This document shows positions 1-12,500 of a DNA stretch of 64,000 nt, in pieces. Source of the DNA: Fallopia convolvulus (taxonomy: Eukaryota; Streptophyta; Magnoliopsida; Caryophyllales; Polygonaceae). Within the stretch, counting starts at the first letter, position 1, and each line of letters starts with the position of its first letter. A program made the translations under genes and the position numbers. The notes under the pieces are model-generated. The model was not told where the DNA came from and made no database searches. It saw only the letters and a program-made list of their open reading frames with translations. Location: assembly GCA_964016875.1 (NCBI GenBank), contig OZ024724.1, positions 14,860,501 to 14,924,500 on the forward strand, read 5' to 3'.

Positions 1-1579
1 TGACATAATAAGATACGAAAAATTATATGCCCTTCTCTTTTCTTGTTCTCCTTTTCTCTTTCAAATAATTATAACAATTAGATAACTATAATTCGTCTAG
101 TGCATAAAAAATTCAACTAGTATTGTACAAATAAATATTTTCCTTAATTAAAATGAAAAATCAAGTGAACAAGTTTATTACAAGTATAAATAAATTCATA
201 TTATAAATTACGGATATAGGATACTCTAGATCGATTTGTAGATTTTATTGAGTTTAAGCATAAACTAGTTTTACCCGTCGTACCATGTACGACTACGATT
301 CAATATTTTATAGATATTATAAATAGGATATTAATAAATTAAACTTTAATATAAGTAATTAATTACTTGTAGAATGTATACTTTTTAATCAAATATTATA
401 TTCTTCATATTTTATTACTTTTCATGTACGTAAATTTAGTGATTATCAAATATTTTAATATATCTATTAAATATTTTATTATCTATTTTTATTAATTTTA
501 AATATTATAAATATTTATCATTAATTTTTTTATAAAATAAAATCACTATATAGCTATAAATAAATTCGTCAAAAGATTTATGATAAAATATTTATATTTA
601 TTTTGAAATATCTTATCTTTAATTTTAAATACTTGTATAAGGAAGGTTTCAAAAGATATTGTTATATTGAATAGATATTTGTTTGATGTTAGAGATAAAT
701 TTAAATAGTTAAAAAAAATTAATAGAAAGAAGTTATAATAATAGAAATAAAATTAATTTTTTAAAATTAAGGTGGGGCCAGAATCATTCTGGTGGCTCGA
801 AAAAAGACATCTTTAATATATAGTTATAGATTTTTAATTTAAAAAAATGATAAGAAAAATATTCCAAAAAGATGGACGAGGATGGTCTAAAATAGGGTAG
901 CATGTTGTTATATACAAAGATTGGAAGTTAATTTGAAGAGGAGCAGCCTTCATCACATGAAATGTGAAGTATACGCACAGATGTGATGTTCTGGTGCCCC
1001 TGAGCCTTTCTAAGATTGGTCCTCTTAACCTTTATAAGATCTTTATATAATAATTCTTATTAATAAGACCTTTTCCTTAATTAATCACGCCCTAACTACT
1101 TTTTCCCTTTTTGCATTTGCCTGGCTATAATACTCTACTTGTGTGACCCACAAGCTCAGCTTGCAACGTCTTTAATTGGTTGAGAATTTGAGATGATTGC
1201 TTTCTTTGTAGGTTAGGTGTGTGAATGCTCTCGGATCCAAGATCTCCTTGATCATCCATTAATGAATAAGTTTAATTAGATCATAAGCGATTATTTAAGC
1301 TAAAAATGACTACTTATGATAAGCTTTTGGCACGTATTATTACTTCATCGTTATTGATCATTGTGGTGGATATATTTTTGGATAATTAATTATTGCGTGT
1401 GATTTTTATTTATTATTTAAATATTGCGTACTAGTTAATATGTCTAGTGTGATATTAATATTTTAGGATATTAATTATCTTTAGAAATGAGTGGTCTATC
1501 TAAATTTTTATTATGCTCTCTTAATTATTAATTATGGTAATTTAATGGATTGGGAAGTAAGGATTCTATCCAAGAATAA
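1..1579. other. AT-rich intergenic DNA, no gene seen
   Basis: This stretch is strongly AT-rich, with many short A/T runs and frequent stops in all frames. I see no coding region, RNA gene, LTR end or tandem array that I can support. Confidence 0.6.
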
Positions 1580-1937
1580 TACTCCATCCGATTCATATTA
1601 AGTGACGTTTTAGAGTTTTTTACACTTATTAAGAAAATTATAAGTAACCCATTAAAATCTCCTTTAACCCACAAAAAACCAAGCAATTAATTAAGCAATA
1701 TTTTTACTTTTCTCAATTTTGTTGAGATAAACATGCATCAATTGGTTATTCCACTAAGATATCCTAACGAGGAACAAGTTTCAAAGGAATATAATTAAGT
1801 TTACCCCAATAAGTGTGAAAAAATATTTGGGAAATAATTATAATTAATTGAAAAAGTAAAGTTATTAATGCCAACGACACTTAATTTCAATCAAGAAAAA
1901 ATGCTACAAAGTCACTTAATAAGGATCGAAGGGAGTA
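1580..1937. mobile_element. Stowaway-like MITE
   Basis: The ends form a terminal inverted repeat of about 25 bp: the left end reads CTCCATCCGATTCATATTAA from 1582, and the reverse complement of the right end reads CTCCCTTCGATCCTTATTAA, both followed by GTGAC. A TA dinucleotide flanks each side (1580-1581 and 1936-1937). The 354-bp body is AT-rich and non-coding. TA target duplication, a CTCC-type terminus and small size are the hallmarks of Stowaway (Tc1/mariner-type) MITEs. It lies directly beside the LTR remnant of RE1. Confidence 0.85.
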
Positions 1938-2230
1938 TAAAATTTCGGACTGCTTGCCATAATTGGCCGACCCCCGACCTTACTCCTTCTCTCCTTTAAA
2001 TATTCTAAGCCAATTCTCCTGAAAGATACACTTTTTTGTTTGCTTGAATACTCTTCTCTCGACACACATTCAACAATTCAACTCTATCTGACTTAGACAT
2101 CAAAGGTTGATTTAGGGACCTACCCTCTTTTTCCATTGTCTTGCCGGTCTTAAAGGAGGATTCAAGGTTGTTCAAGGAGAGGAGTAAAGAAAATTTCAAT
2201 TAGTGCACCTAACACATTTGTGCACTAACA
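1938..2230 (+). repeat. RE1 5' LTR remnant
   Basis: The last 70 bases before 2230 (CAAGGTTGTTCAAGG through GTGCACTAACA) resemble 4750-4819, which is the basis for calling an LTR pair. A decayed primer-site-like sequence (TTGACGCAGTTTGTGGG, compare the usual TTGGCGCC start) begins at 2232. The outer boundary cannot be placed. The MITE abuts it or may have landed inside it. Confidence 0.5.
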
Positions 2231-4440
2231 ATTGACGCAGTTTGTGGGAAATAGAAATAGAGATCCTTGAGTTTCCCAATTGATTTGAGAAGATGGCTAT
2301 GGAGTCGATTCTGGAAGAAGAATCGACATTTCTTGGCGGAGAATAAACCACCAACGGCAATACCCTAGCCCTACTAGCGGCTGATCGAGACGAAGGGTTG
2401 CGACCAGCCACCGCGACCGACGGATCGAAGGACACCAACAATGACACCGGATCAAGCGATGACAACAATCAACCAGGGCTCGAGAGTGGCCGAGTGAATG
2501 CGCACGAGCGCAATCATCCTTGCGACTGCGATCGCCCCCGTGGGGGCGACCTCTCGTGCGAGGACGACCGGATTGCGATCGGTCATGAGGGGTGGCAGTG
2601 AGCACACCACCGAGCGCACGAGTAAGGAGAGAGGCAATGACGGTGGTAGACGAGGCCAGAGTTGCGTCATCGTGCGCGAGACGACGATCAGGGGAGCAAA
2701 TGGAAGCTCCCAACTCTTCGCTCCAAACAACCGGAATGGCACCTCGAATACGATATATAAAGTTGTATGCAATGCAGAGTTGATCACGGCCTTGAAAATG
2801 ACGTTGCATGATAACAAGCGGGCTAAGGCCAATTGCGCTTGTCTTAAGGCCTAACTTGAAGAAGCACTCAAAGAAGTGAATCTTTTAGAGTACGCGATGA
2901 ACAAGATTTAAGGAAAACGCCCCGTAACGAGACCGAGACGGTCAAAAGAGAACGTAGACGCTAGTTTCATTGGAATCATCGATGAACATCGCAATCTCGA
3001 GACGTTGGAGTCCATCTGATAGCAGGGGTAACCATGCAAAGAAGCATCCCGACTATGATAGCGATCGTAATTAAGGCATCACGGGGATGCCAAGGGAGTA
3101 CCACAATCGATACACCGTAGATGCTGAAGAAACCATAGATGAAGAGCACTCCCAAAAGAGGGCTTGGAAGTCCCATGATCGACGGGTTGGATATATGTGT
3201 GGACGACATCAGGATCAATATGATTGCGGTCCCCTTTGAATGGCTTAGAGGGGTCAAATAGCCGAGAATGGTGGGGAAGTGATAGGCGTGGCGTCAACCA
3301 TGATGGCAAGCGGGGTGGCATCAACAATCAATGCCATTAGAGGAGTCTTGATGATGAGGTCAATGACAGTGATCGTTGGGGTAGAGTCGTTGAGAAGCAT
3401 GGTACAAGTAGGAAAAGCCGAGCTATGGAAAAAATTGAAAGGAGGCTTCTTGACTTGTTATGAGCGCATGAAGAGTCCCTACATTGGGCTTAAGAACAAG
3501 CAAAGAAAATTTTGGTGTTATTGACTTCTACTCCATTGCATAAGGACATCCAAAAGGAGAAACCAACAACTAAGTTCTCTCTATCGATATTAGAGATTTA
3601 TGATGGCCATTTGAACCTAGTCAACTGGATTGCGTCATTTCATCATAAGATGGCTTTGTGGGCCTCCAACGACACAATTATGTGTAAGATGTCCCAAGGA
3701 GCCTATGGAAAGGAGCAACAAAATGGTTGCAAATGCTAAAGCAAAATTCCATCAAATCATGTAGCCAATTAGCCACTGAGTTTGTCAAGCATTACATCAT
3801 TGACAACATGGGTTCAATCTCCTTAGACACTTTGTTTAGTCTAAGAAAGGAGAATGATTAAGGCAATTCTCGAACAGATTTGTAGAGTACTACTCAAAAA
3901 TTGATAATTGGGACGAGAAGACGACCATCCAAACTTTTAAGAGAGCGTTGCCTCGAGATAGCCGATTAAGGAAGGATTTGATGCTTTGGATTCCCACCAA
4001 AATGATCAAGTTACAAGAACGAATTAGGAAATTTACGATACTAGAGGAGGCTGACCTGAAGTCGAGGCATCAATCGTTGACGCCCCTGCGTAGGCCACAA
4101 AATGGGGTAGGCCGTGACGAAGGTCGACGTGGTTTTGCGAAGGCAGTAACGCATATGATGGATACTTACATGGTTTTTAACATGCCCATTTATCATATCT
4201 CCTCGCATTAGCACGAATCTTTCTTATGATGGCCATCGAAGGACGAGTTAGTTGACGAGAAAAACTAAGGGGCACAAGTATTACATGTATCATAGGGCCT
4301 GATGACTCCTGACTGTGGATTGTGAGCCTTACAAAAGGCATTTGGAAGAAATAGTTAAGCAGGGGCCTCTGCAGGAGATCATTTAAAAGGAAGATGGTTT
4401 AGCCCTATCTAAAGGAGGGAGACCACCCAAAGATAGGAAG
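2231..4440 (+). pseudogene. RE1 gag remnant of a gag-only LTR element
   Basis: Coding traces run from an ATG at 2293 and are broken by several stops and frame changes. The clearest part is 3570-4210, where phrases such as IYDGHLNLVNW, FHHKMALWASNDTIMCKM and a later LEEADLKSRHQSL resemble the Ty3/gypsy Gag core seen better preserved in RE2 at 7640-8130. A trailing CEPYKRHLEEIVKQG-like stretch near 4320 resembles the region after the Gag zinc knuckle. No protease, reverse transcriptase or integrase follows before the 3' LTR, so this is either a non-autonomous gag-only element or one that lost pol by deletion. The family is uncertain, though the phrases are closest to the Tat elements here. Confidence 0.55.
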
Positions 4441-4444
4441 GCTC

Positions 4445-4819
4445 AAATTGAAGTAAGGTTAGGCTGATCAGATCAGTGTAGATTAGGAAGATCACGTCTT
4501 ATAATCTTTATAATCCTCTGATCTAGTGGAGAGTCGTTGGCTTGGTAGTGCTCCCAGGCCCTAGACGTAGTCATTCTAACGACATGAGTAAACAAATTAT
4601 TGTGTTCTTCTCTTTTTGTTTCCTTCTCTAGCCTCTTCTTTTGTGAGTCTTTGTGTGAGTACTCCCTTACTATGGGGTGGAATTTTTTAACAATCTAAGG
4701 TGGAGTAAGGATCCCACTCCCTTTTCTATTATCTTGTAGATATTGAAGAAAAATTGAAGGTTATTCAAGATAAAGAAGAATTCAATTAATACACCAAACA
4801 AATTTGTACACTAGACTCA
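4445..4819 (+). repeat. RE1 3' LTR remnant
   Basis: Bases 4730-4819 match the 5' LTR end at about 2135-2230 with many substitutions (GAAGGTTATTCAAG, then TTTGTACACTAGACTCA). The left boundary near 4445 is a guess based on the end of gag-like sequence and a purine-rich stretch (AAAGGAGGGAGA, 4411-4422) just upstream. The strong divergence of the two LTRs implies an old insertion. Confidence 0.45.
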
Positions 4820-6502
4820 ATTTTCTAATAGAAGGTTTAGTACTTATTACTCACTGTAATAAATTATTTATTTTCTTAAAGAAGAAATTTGGTCGCTAGT
4901 TTTTAGGAGTTGTGAGTATTTAAAAATCCTTTAATCAATTACTAATTAGGTCCAAGATGCAAAATGCTCAATTAGAGCCATTTACATGAGAATCTACTCA
5001 ATTCCGGACAAGAAAAGACGTCGTGGCCTTTAAAAAACTGAAACTTTATTATCAAATGCATTACAGGCTAACAAATAGACGTTTCAATATAATGGGTCCA
5101 TTCGAACGGATTCGGGATTCGTTAATCACATGAAGTTCAAATTGAGTAAGGCTTTAGGATCATTCGGGATGGTTCAAGTCGAGTCCGGTCATTACGAGTT
5201 TGGATTGATTAATGGGTCAAAATCAAAGGGCTATTACTTAATATTTTTTGTTATTTTAATACTTGAAAACCCTTTTTCGTGGTAAACAATACGGAGGTCG
5301 GAGTACTTGAAAACCCTAACTATACACCTTGTATAAATTTGAAGTGAAAAAAGATTCAACTAAATGCCGATTGCAGATTCAATTGACTAATATCCCAATT
5401 CATCAAAGTATTATACGTAATAGTAATTTATATAAATGGAATGAATTGTGAAAGCCTAACTAGAATTGGATTAGCTCCAATTAACGATAATAATCAACAA
5501 CATCCCTAACTAAGCTCCTTTTGTAAATACCCAGTGCAAATACAAAATTTTCATCGGTTAGGACTTTTTACCTTTTCGATTAAAAGGAACAAATACCAAA
5601 ATTTCCACTTGAAGATGTATGTCGATCTATCGATGTAAAGATTCATGGTCTCAACTGAATTAATACAGAGTTCATAGTATATATGCAACAAATTGTTACC
5701 CGTATATATATATCATATCCATTAAGTTTTGTGTTAAGATGGGGAATAATATAATGAATGACTTGAGCTTGAAGATATCCCATGTTAAAAAGGACACATT
5801 GATCATGATTATTATCATCATCTTATCCCATTTGTTTTTCACACCTTTATATTCTTTAGGAAATCAAAAGCTCAAAAGCCCATTCGGACAACAACGAAAA
5901 AGGGGAACAAAAAAAGATAAAGAGGTAGTTTCATATTGTTATTGTTTACTTTTATTCACGAGAGGACATTTTTACTTTAGGATTATAATACATACTTCCA
6001 CTTCTTTTTGTCACATGCTGGTATGCTACCAAATCATTTTGTTAAAGCTAATTCCTAGTCCTATATAAAAGGAAGGTTTTTTTTTTAATTTAATATCGAA
6101 TCAGATATGCGATCAGATTTATCTTCTTATTACATACGGAGTATTTTATAACCTATAAATACCCATATAATATTCTGATTTTTTTATACTCCGTATAAGA
6201 TATAAAACAGGTCATGTGGCAAGACAGGCGAAATCCAGTTATCACGTGAGACCGTCGCCTTCCTGTATTCCTAAGTAAGCACTGGTTGATTCGTTGTACC
6301 ACAACTCTCCTTTGACTATTGAGTTCGAATCTGATAATAAACAAAACAAGAAGCTTCATTTCATTACAAATATAAATTGAGATGGGTCATTTTTCTAAAT
6401 CCAAAAATTGATTTTGTTCAATCACGGTCACTTTTGTTGTGAATGAATGAACTTCTTCAAAAAATCTTATCTATAGAAGGCTGTCTACTTTTCTGTGAAT
6501 AA
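4820..6502. other. AT-rich intergenic DNA
   Basis: No gene can be supported. A 109-codon reading frame at 5739-6068 begins with a hydrophobic stretch but has no recognisable domain and ends in low-complexity sequence. A small inverted repeat lies at 6134-6196. The last five bases, AATAA (6498-6502), are the left copy of the RE2 target duplication. Confidence 0.5.
6134..6196. repeat. Short inverted repeat
   Basis: ATACGGAGTAT (6134-6144) is repeated in inverted orientation as ATACTCCGTAT (6186-6196) around a 41-base AT-rich spacer. It could be a tiny MITE relic or a chance hairpin. No target duplication is evident. Confidence 0.4.
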
Positions 6503-6883
6503 TGTTGGGCCCACAAAATTACCTAACCCGCGATCAACCCAGCCCATCAACATTTAAGTCCAGAAACAACATCAGGATCGCCAGCATCGTCTCCGAACCG
6601 AAAAATCCGGCAGGAGCAGTTCGAGAAAACCACTCGGAAGATGGGGTGAGCGACGTGGGAAGATGGAGCCGAGATGTGGAGACGAAAACCAGTATTTAGT
6701 AGGGGATTAGCCCAAAAATTGAGATCCAGATTGAGCACTTGTAATCAAGCCATTGTAATTCTCGATTTCTTTCAAATACAGAAAGTTGCTTTGTTCATCA
6801 AAATTCACGTTGATCGGCTAGATATTCCCCATAAACTCACGAAATCACCTTTGAGGATCGTCGGTCGGAAATTGACCAAAACA
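6503..6883 (+). repeat. RE2 5' LTR
   Basis: 381 bp, beginning TGTTGGGCCC and ending GACCAAAACA, nearly identical to 15677-16064. The start is fixed by the AATAA target duplication and the end by the adjacent primer site. Confidence 0.95.
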
Positions 6884-6886
6884 ATT

Positions 6887-6904
6887 TGGCGCCCACCGTG
6901 GGGC
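6887..6904 (+). other. RE2 primer binding site, tRNA-Lys type
   Basis: TGGCGCCCACCGTGGGGC lies three bases after the LTR. It is complementary to the 3' end of plant tRNA-Lys(CUU) including CCA, as I recall that tRNA's acceptor and T-arm sequence. It would prime minus-strand DNA synthesis. Confidence 0.85.
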
Positions 6905-6962
6905 CCTAGCCGGTTTTCGCTTGCTCTCTTGATCGAAGCAGGAACGTTCTCACTCGGAGAAG

Positions 6963-8497
6963 ATGACCAACTCGCAGCCGTCATCTCCCACAAACGGAGG
7001 AGAGGAGGGAAGCCGCGGCGTTCGCCCTGAAAAAGACGTCGTCGACGGCACCCCTGAAGAGGTCCAAGGCCTGCGCAGCGTCCTGAGCGAACTTGCAACC
7101 AAGATATCCGCCTTGCAGCAGGACATGGTTAGCCAGAAGGATCGCAGCCAGACACACATGGACCACATCACGCAGCTCACTACCGAAAACGCGAACCTTC
7201 GCGAGCAACTGCAGGCAGCCTCGGCATCGCACGGTGGATCCCGCCCAGCCGTGACCGTCCGTGAAACCACCGCCCGCCTCAACCTAGGGGATCCTTTAAT
7301 TCACAAATTGGAGGACCATCCCCCACTGTGAATATGGCTACCCCGGCAGCTACCCTTCCAGGAGTGCCTAATACCCAGACGCCGGGGAGCCGAGCCGCAG
7401 GGACGGGAGTCTTCCACCCCCAGTACGACGAAGAATCCAGAAGGCAGGTAACCCCTACTGAACCTTTCCTAGAAGTCCTCTTCAACAAGTATATGCAGGA
7501 TCGTCTCAAGGGATTGGAGGACAAGATCGCTCAGATACCCGGAGTACCGCCGCCACTAGAAAAAGAAGCCCTGGATGGTTACGACGAGTCCCCCTTCGCA
7601 ACTCCGATTGCCAGAGTGGACATTCCAAAGAGATTCACGGTCCCAGCAGTCCCCACTTATGACGGGACGGGGGATCCTGACGAACACGTGGCCATTTTCA
7701 AACAGAAAATGATGACTAGCTCAATACCACGGGTGTCCAGAGAAGCGATCATGTGTAAAGGATTCAGCGCCACACTCTCCGGCGCCACCCTGACCTGGTT
7801 TATCAACCTCCCCAAGGGGGGAATCTCGTCCTTCGCGGGGTTGGTAGATACCTTTCGGATGCAATTCGCCAACAGTCCGAAACTCATGAAACAGTCTAAC
7901 GACTTGTACCGCATAGCCCAAAGGCCAGGGGAATCTCTGTGTGCCTTCCTGAACCGGTTCAACCGGGAGAAAGTGGCGATCCCGCTCTGCGACGTGCCCA
8001 CGTCGATAGAAGCTTTCCGAAGAGGCTTGCTGCCCAACAACGAGCTCTATAGGGAGCTAACCAAATACCCGTGCCACAGCTTCGAAGACGTCCAAGTAAA
8101 GGCCCTGGCGCACATCCGACTCGAAGAGGACGAAATCCCTGCTCGAACCGCTTCGGTCTTCGACAGGGTGGAAAGAAAGGCTCCCTCTGACCAGCGGAGG
8201 GAGAGCCGAGGACAACCATATCCGAAAAGCAGGCACGAAGCGCCCGAAGTGCACACGGCGGGGACCAAGCTGCCAAGTGGGAAAAAAGACGCGCCCAACC
8301 GACCAAAGGTTCATGAGTACAACCTGGGTTTGGGGAACGCTGAGATCGTGAGAAGCCTAGAAAAATTCGGAGATCACATCAGATGGCCGAAGAAGGCAGA
8401 CATTCCAAATCCCAAGAAGGACAAAACTAATGGTGTGACTTCCACGAAGACTACGGGCACGAGACAAACGAGTGTTTCGCCCTCCGAAAAGAGTTAG
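6963..8497 (+). pseudogene. gag: RE2 Gag (two frameshifts)
   Basis: Gag forms the particle that packages element RNA. The ATG at 6963 opens a frame with a coiled-coil-like stretch (VQGLRSVLSELATKISALQQ), which shifts frame near 7290 into the long frame ending at 8497. The core around 7640-8130 has the family phrases VPTYDGTGDPDEHVAIFKQ, LTWFINLPKGGISSF and FLNRFNREKVAIP. A second one-base shift near 8427 throws the zinc knuckle out of frame: WCDFHEDYGHETNEC (CX2-type CCHC pattern) is readable only in the next frame. That frame continues into protease. In related elements Gag and Pol are one reading frame, so both shifts look like damage rather than programmed frameshifting. Confidence 0.85.
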
Positions 8498-9573
8498 CAT
8501 ACCTACACTCAAGAGGCTTGCTGTCAGAAATCTCCGCCAGCGCCAATCCTCCCGCCAGCCAGAATATGACAGAGCCCATGGACATTCCCTCATCTCCGGA
8601 ATACGCCAAAGTAGTAAATGTTATCAGCGGCGGATCCGATATCTGTGGTGTCACCTACTCGGCGGCCAAACGCCACGCCCGGGGGCAACCAGAAGGACCA
8701 TTGGTGGCACACGTCCACCGGTCTGAGGGACGTCCGGGAGACATTATCACTTTCAGCGACTCGGATTCGGCCGGTTTGGTAGGACCTCATCACGATGGGT
8801 TAGTCATATCCCTGTCAATAGGAAATGTATTAATGAGGAGGATCCTCATCGATACAGGAAGCTCTACCAACATGATTACGCTCGACGCCCTCAAGGAGAT
8901 GGGTCTGAAAGAAGAAAACATCCTCAGAAAGTCGGTGGCCCTGGTAGGATTCAGCGGAGAGATTGCTCATACTTTGGGGGAAATAACTCTCCCTACCTAT
9001 TCTAAAGGAATCAACCTACCCGTCAGGTTCTCCGTACTCGACTGCCCATCCTGCTACAACATCATCATGGGACGGCCCTGGATCCATGACATGAAAGCAG
9101 TCCCCTCCTCCTATCATCAGACAATAAAATTCCCGACGCCCTGGAGGATAAGAGAGATCAGACGAGACTAAAGGCTAGCGAGGGAGTGCTACAAATCCGC
9201 CTTGAAGGCGACTGTCGCCCACACCGCATAGCAATTACAGGAAGCCAAGGGGCCTGCGCGGAGAGCGGACCCTGAGGTAGACAAGATCGAGGAAGTCGTC
9301 CTCGACGAGCAAAAGCCCGAGCAAACCGTACGAGTGGGGAAGAACCTACCTCCAAAGAAGAAAGCAGAGTTAATCACTTTCCTCAAGCAACACAGCAGCA
9401 GTTTCGCGTGGTCGCACGGAGATATGGTCGGGATCGACCCCACCATCATCACGCACAGGCTGAACGTGGATCCTCGCCATCCCCCGGTTAAACAGAAGAG
9501 GCGAAAGTTTGCCCCGGAGCGGAACCTGATTGTGGACGAGGAAGTACAAAACTTGCTCCGAATAGGGAAGTGA
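8440..9573 (+). pseudogene. RE2 protease and linker to RT (two stops, small deletion)
   Basis: This is the retroviral-type aspartic protease that would cut the polyprotein. The catalytic motif is DTGSS at 8851, preceded by HHDGLVISLSIGNVLMRRILI and followed by the GRPWIHDMKAVPS region. In-frame TAA at 9169 and TAG at 9229 sit where related copies are expected to have glutamine, so they look like CAA and CAG codons changed by C-to-T. The frame then reads through a conserved linker (SFAWSHGDMVGIDP, about 9400) and ends at a stop at 9571, where a deletion of several bases relative to related elements shifts the downstream RT frame. The protease itself is otherwise well kept. Confidence 0.85.
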
Positions 9574-12500
9574 AATACCCGGAATGGTTGGCGAACGTCG
9601 TAGTGGTGAGCAAGAAGAACGGCAAGTGGAGAGTTTGCATCGACTTCACGGATCTTAACAAAGCCTGCCCAAAAGATTCGTTCCCCCTGCCACACATCGA
9701 TGCGATGGTGGACGCCACCGCAGGCCACGAGATGCTCACCTTCATGGACGCCTTCAGCGGCTACAATCAGATCAGGATGCATCAAGAAGATCAGGAGAAA
9801 ACATCGTTCATCACCAGCCAGGGTACCTATTGCTACAAGGTGATTCCCTTCGGACTCAAGAACGCGGGAGCCACTTACCAGCGGCTGGTCAACCGCATGT
9901 TTCAGAAGCATATTGGCAGAACAATGGAAGTCTACATCGACGATATGCTAGTAAAATCCAAGCAGGCCGAGCATCACGTCCAACACTTGGAAGAAGCCTT
10001 CAAGATCCTAGATAGCTATCGTATGAAGCTGAACCCAACCAAATGCGTGTTCGGAGTAACATCAGGACGCTTCCTCGGGTTCGTGGTCACCCAACGGGGG
10101 TTCGAAGCCAGTCCCAATCAGATCCGAGCCATAGCTGCCTTGCGTTCGCCTAGATGCGTGAAGGATGTGCAAAAACTAACTGGAAGGGTGGCAGCCCTAA
10201 ACCGCTTCATCTCAAAATCTTCCGACAGGTGCCGTTTGTTCTATGACATGCTACGGAGGAACAAGAGGTTCGAATGGACTCCAACCCATGAGGAGGCTTT
10301 CCAGCAGCTCAAACACTACTTATCCAGTCCGACGCTGTTGTCCAAACCCGAGGAAGGTGAGAATCTTCTCTTATACCTAGCTGTAACAGAGAACGCTGTT
10401 AGTGGAGTACTAGTACGAGAAGATGAGGGCAACCAGCTTCCCGTCTACTACGTCAGCCGCACCTTGCTCGCGGCAGAGACACGTTACTCGCCCTTGGAGA
10501 AACTAGTCCTAGCTCTAGTCATGGCTTCTACAAAACTGAGGCCGTACTTCGAGTCGCACACGATCACAGTCCGCAACAATTACCCACTAAAGGCCATACT
10601 AAGAAAGCCAGAGATCACCGGCAGAATGGCCAAATGGGCGATACACCTGAGCGGATTCGATATCGATTACGAGCCAAAGGCGGCCATCCGAGCCCAAGCG
10701 CTGGCAGATTTCGTGGCTGATTTCAGCCGTACAATGGATGAAGCAGCCAGACAGCAAGAAGCCTTCGTGACAGAGAGGGAGTATTCCGGAACATGGATTC
10801 TGCATACAGATGGAGCTTCCAATACTCAGGGAGTAGGAATCGGAGTAGTGCTGAAATCACCCAAGGGGGACAAGATAGCTCAAGCTGTACGGTGCGCTTT
10901 CGAAGCCACCACCAACGAGTCAGAATACGAAGCCCTCATACTAGGGCTGATGATTGCCAAAGACCTGAGTATCGAGGAAATAGAAGTGAAGTGCGACTCG
11001 CTGCTAGTTGTGAACCAGATCCTAGGAATCTTCACCACCAGAGATACCAGGATGGCAGCATACGCAGAGAAGGTCAGGGAAATCATACAATCGTTCAAGA
11101 ACTTTACTATCCAGCAAGTCCCTAGAGAAGAGAATGCGCAGGCAGACGCTCTGGACAACTTGGCTTCTGCCCTGGATCTCGAAGAATTTGCATCGGTCCC
11201 CCTAGTCCATGTGCTAGTTCCAGCAATCGGAAGAGAAGCTGAGGATCCTCGCAAGGATGAAGAACGTAAGATCAGAGAAGATAGTCAGACCCTGAGGATC
11301 CTCGCCAGCGAAGATCCTGAAGGGAGTGACATGCCCCATGAGAGAGATCCCCAAGAGGCAGCAACGCCAGGAGACCCCAATCCCGCATCCAACATCCCGA
11401 GTGCTTCCCAAGAACCAGAATGTTGGACGGAACCGTACCTACGGTGGATCGACCGTGGACAGCTGCCGTCCGATAAGTCCGAAGCAAGAGCACTCCGAAT
11501 GAGAGCCACGCGATACAGCACAAGAGACGGTATCCTCTTCAAGCAGTCCACAGTAGGGACCTTACTCCGCTGTGTCGCAAAGACAAAAGTGCCCAAGATA
11601 CTCAAAGAATTGCATGAGGGAGAGTGTGGAAATCACTCAGGGGGAAGCAACCTTTTCAACAAAGCTCTCAACTTGGGGTACTATTGGCCTACCATGCGTC
11701 AAGACGCCACAGAGTATTCTCAAAAGTGTGAAGCTTGCCAAAAGCACGCCACAACTCTTCACCAGCCGCCAGAACCGTTGCACCTGACGCTAACGCCGTG
11801 GCCTTTTATGAGGTGGGGGATGGATATCGTAGGGAAGTTGCCGCCATCTTCCGGAAAACGAGTATTCTTCCTAGTGGTGACGGATTATTTCTCCAAATGG
11901 ATCAAGGCTGAAGTATACAAGGAAATCAAGGAATCCCACGTGATAGCTTTCGTCAAGAAACACATCATCTGTCGCTTCGGGATACCTTCCGAGATCGTCT
12001 GCGATAACGGATCACAGTTTATCAGGAAGAAGACCCGATATTACTGCCGACGATGGAATATCGACCTAGTGACCTCCACTCCTCGCTATCCACAGGCCAA
12101 CGGACAGGCGGAATCCAACAATAAGGTTATCATCAACAACCTCAAGAAGCGATTGGTGAAAGCCAAAGGGCGTTGGGCCGATGAACTGCCATACGTTTTG
12201 TGGGCCGACAGAACCACTCCAAAAGCTGCCACGGGACAATCCCCCTTTTCCCTGGTGTACGGTTGCGAGGCAGTAATACCGGCCGAGGTCACCGTGCCGA
12301 CTGCGCGATACGGGTTACAAACGCTCGATCAGAACGCCACCGAGTTAGCTGCCAACCTCGACACCCTAGAAGAACTAAGGGAAAGGGCCCGACTGTGCCT
12401 GGCCAGACACCAACAACAAGTGGCCCGAAGCTACAACAAGAATGTACGGATAAGAGCCTTCGCCATCGGCGAATGGGTCCTCCGAAAAGTCTTCCAAAAT

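Noticed and set aside
2297..2854. Several 60-170 codon frames on both strands in RE1
   Set aside because: Mutually overlapping shadows in a GC-richer patch of decayed gag; only the frame beginning at 2293 fits a Gag N-terminus.
5739..6068. 109-codon plus-strand frame with a hydrophobic N-terminal stretch, possible small secreted protein
   Set aside because: No recognisable family, AT-rich composition, implausible C-terminus and no supporting exon structure that I could show.
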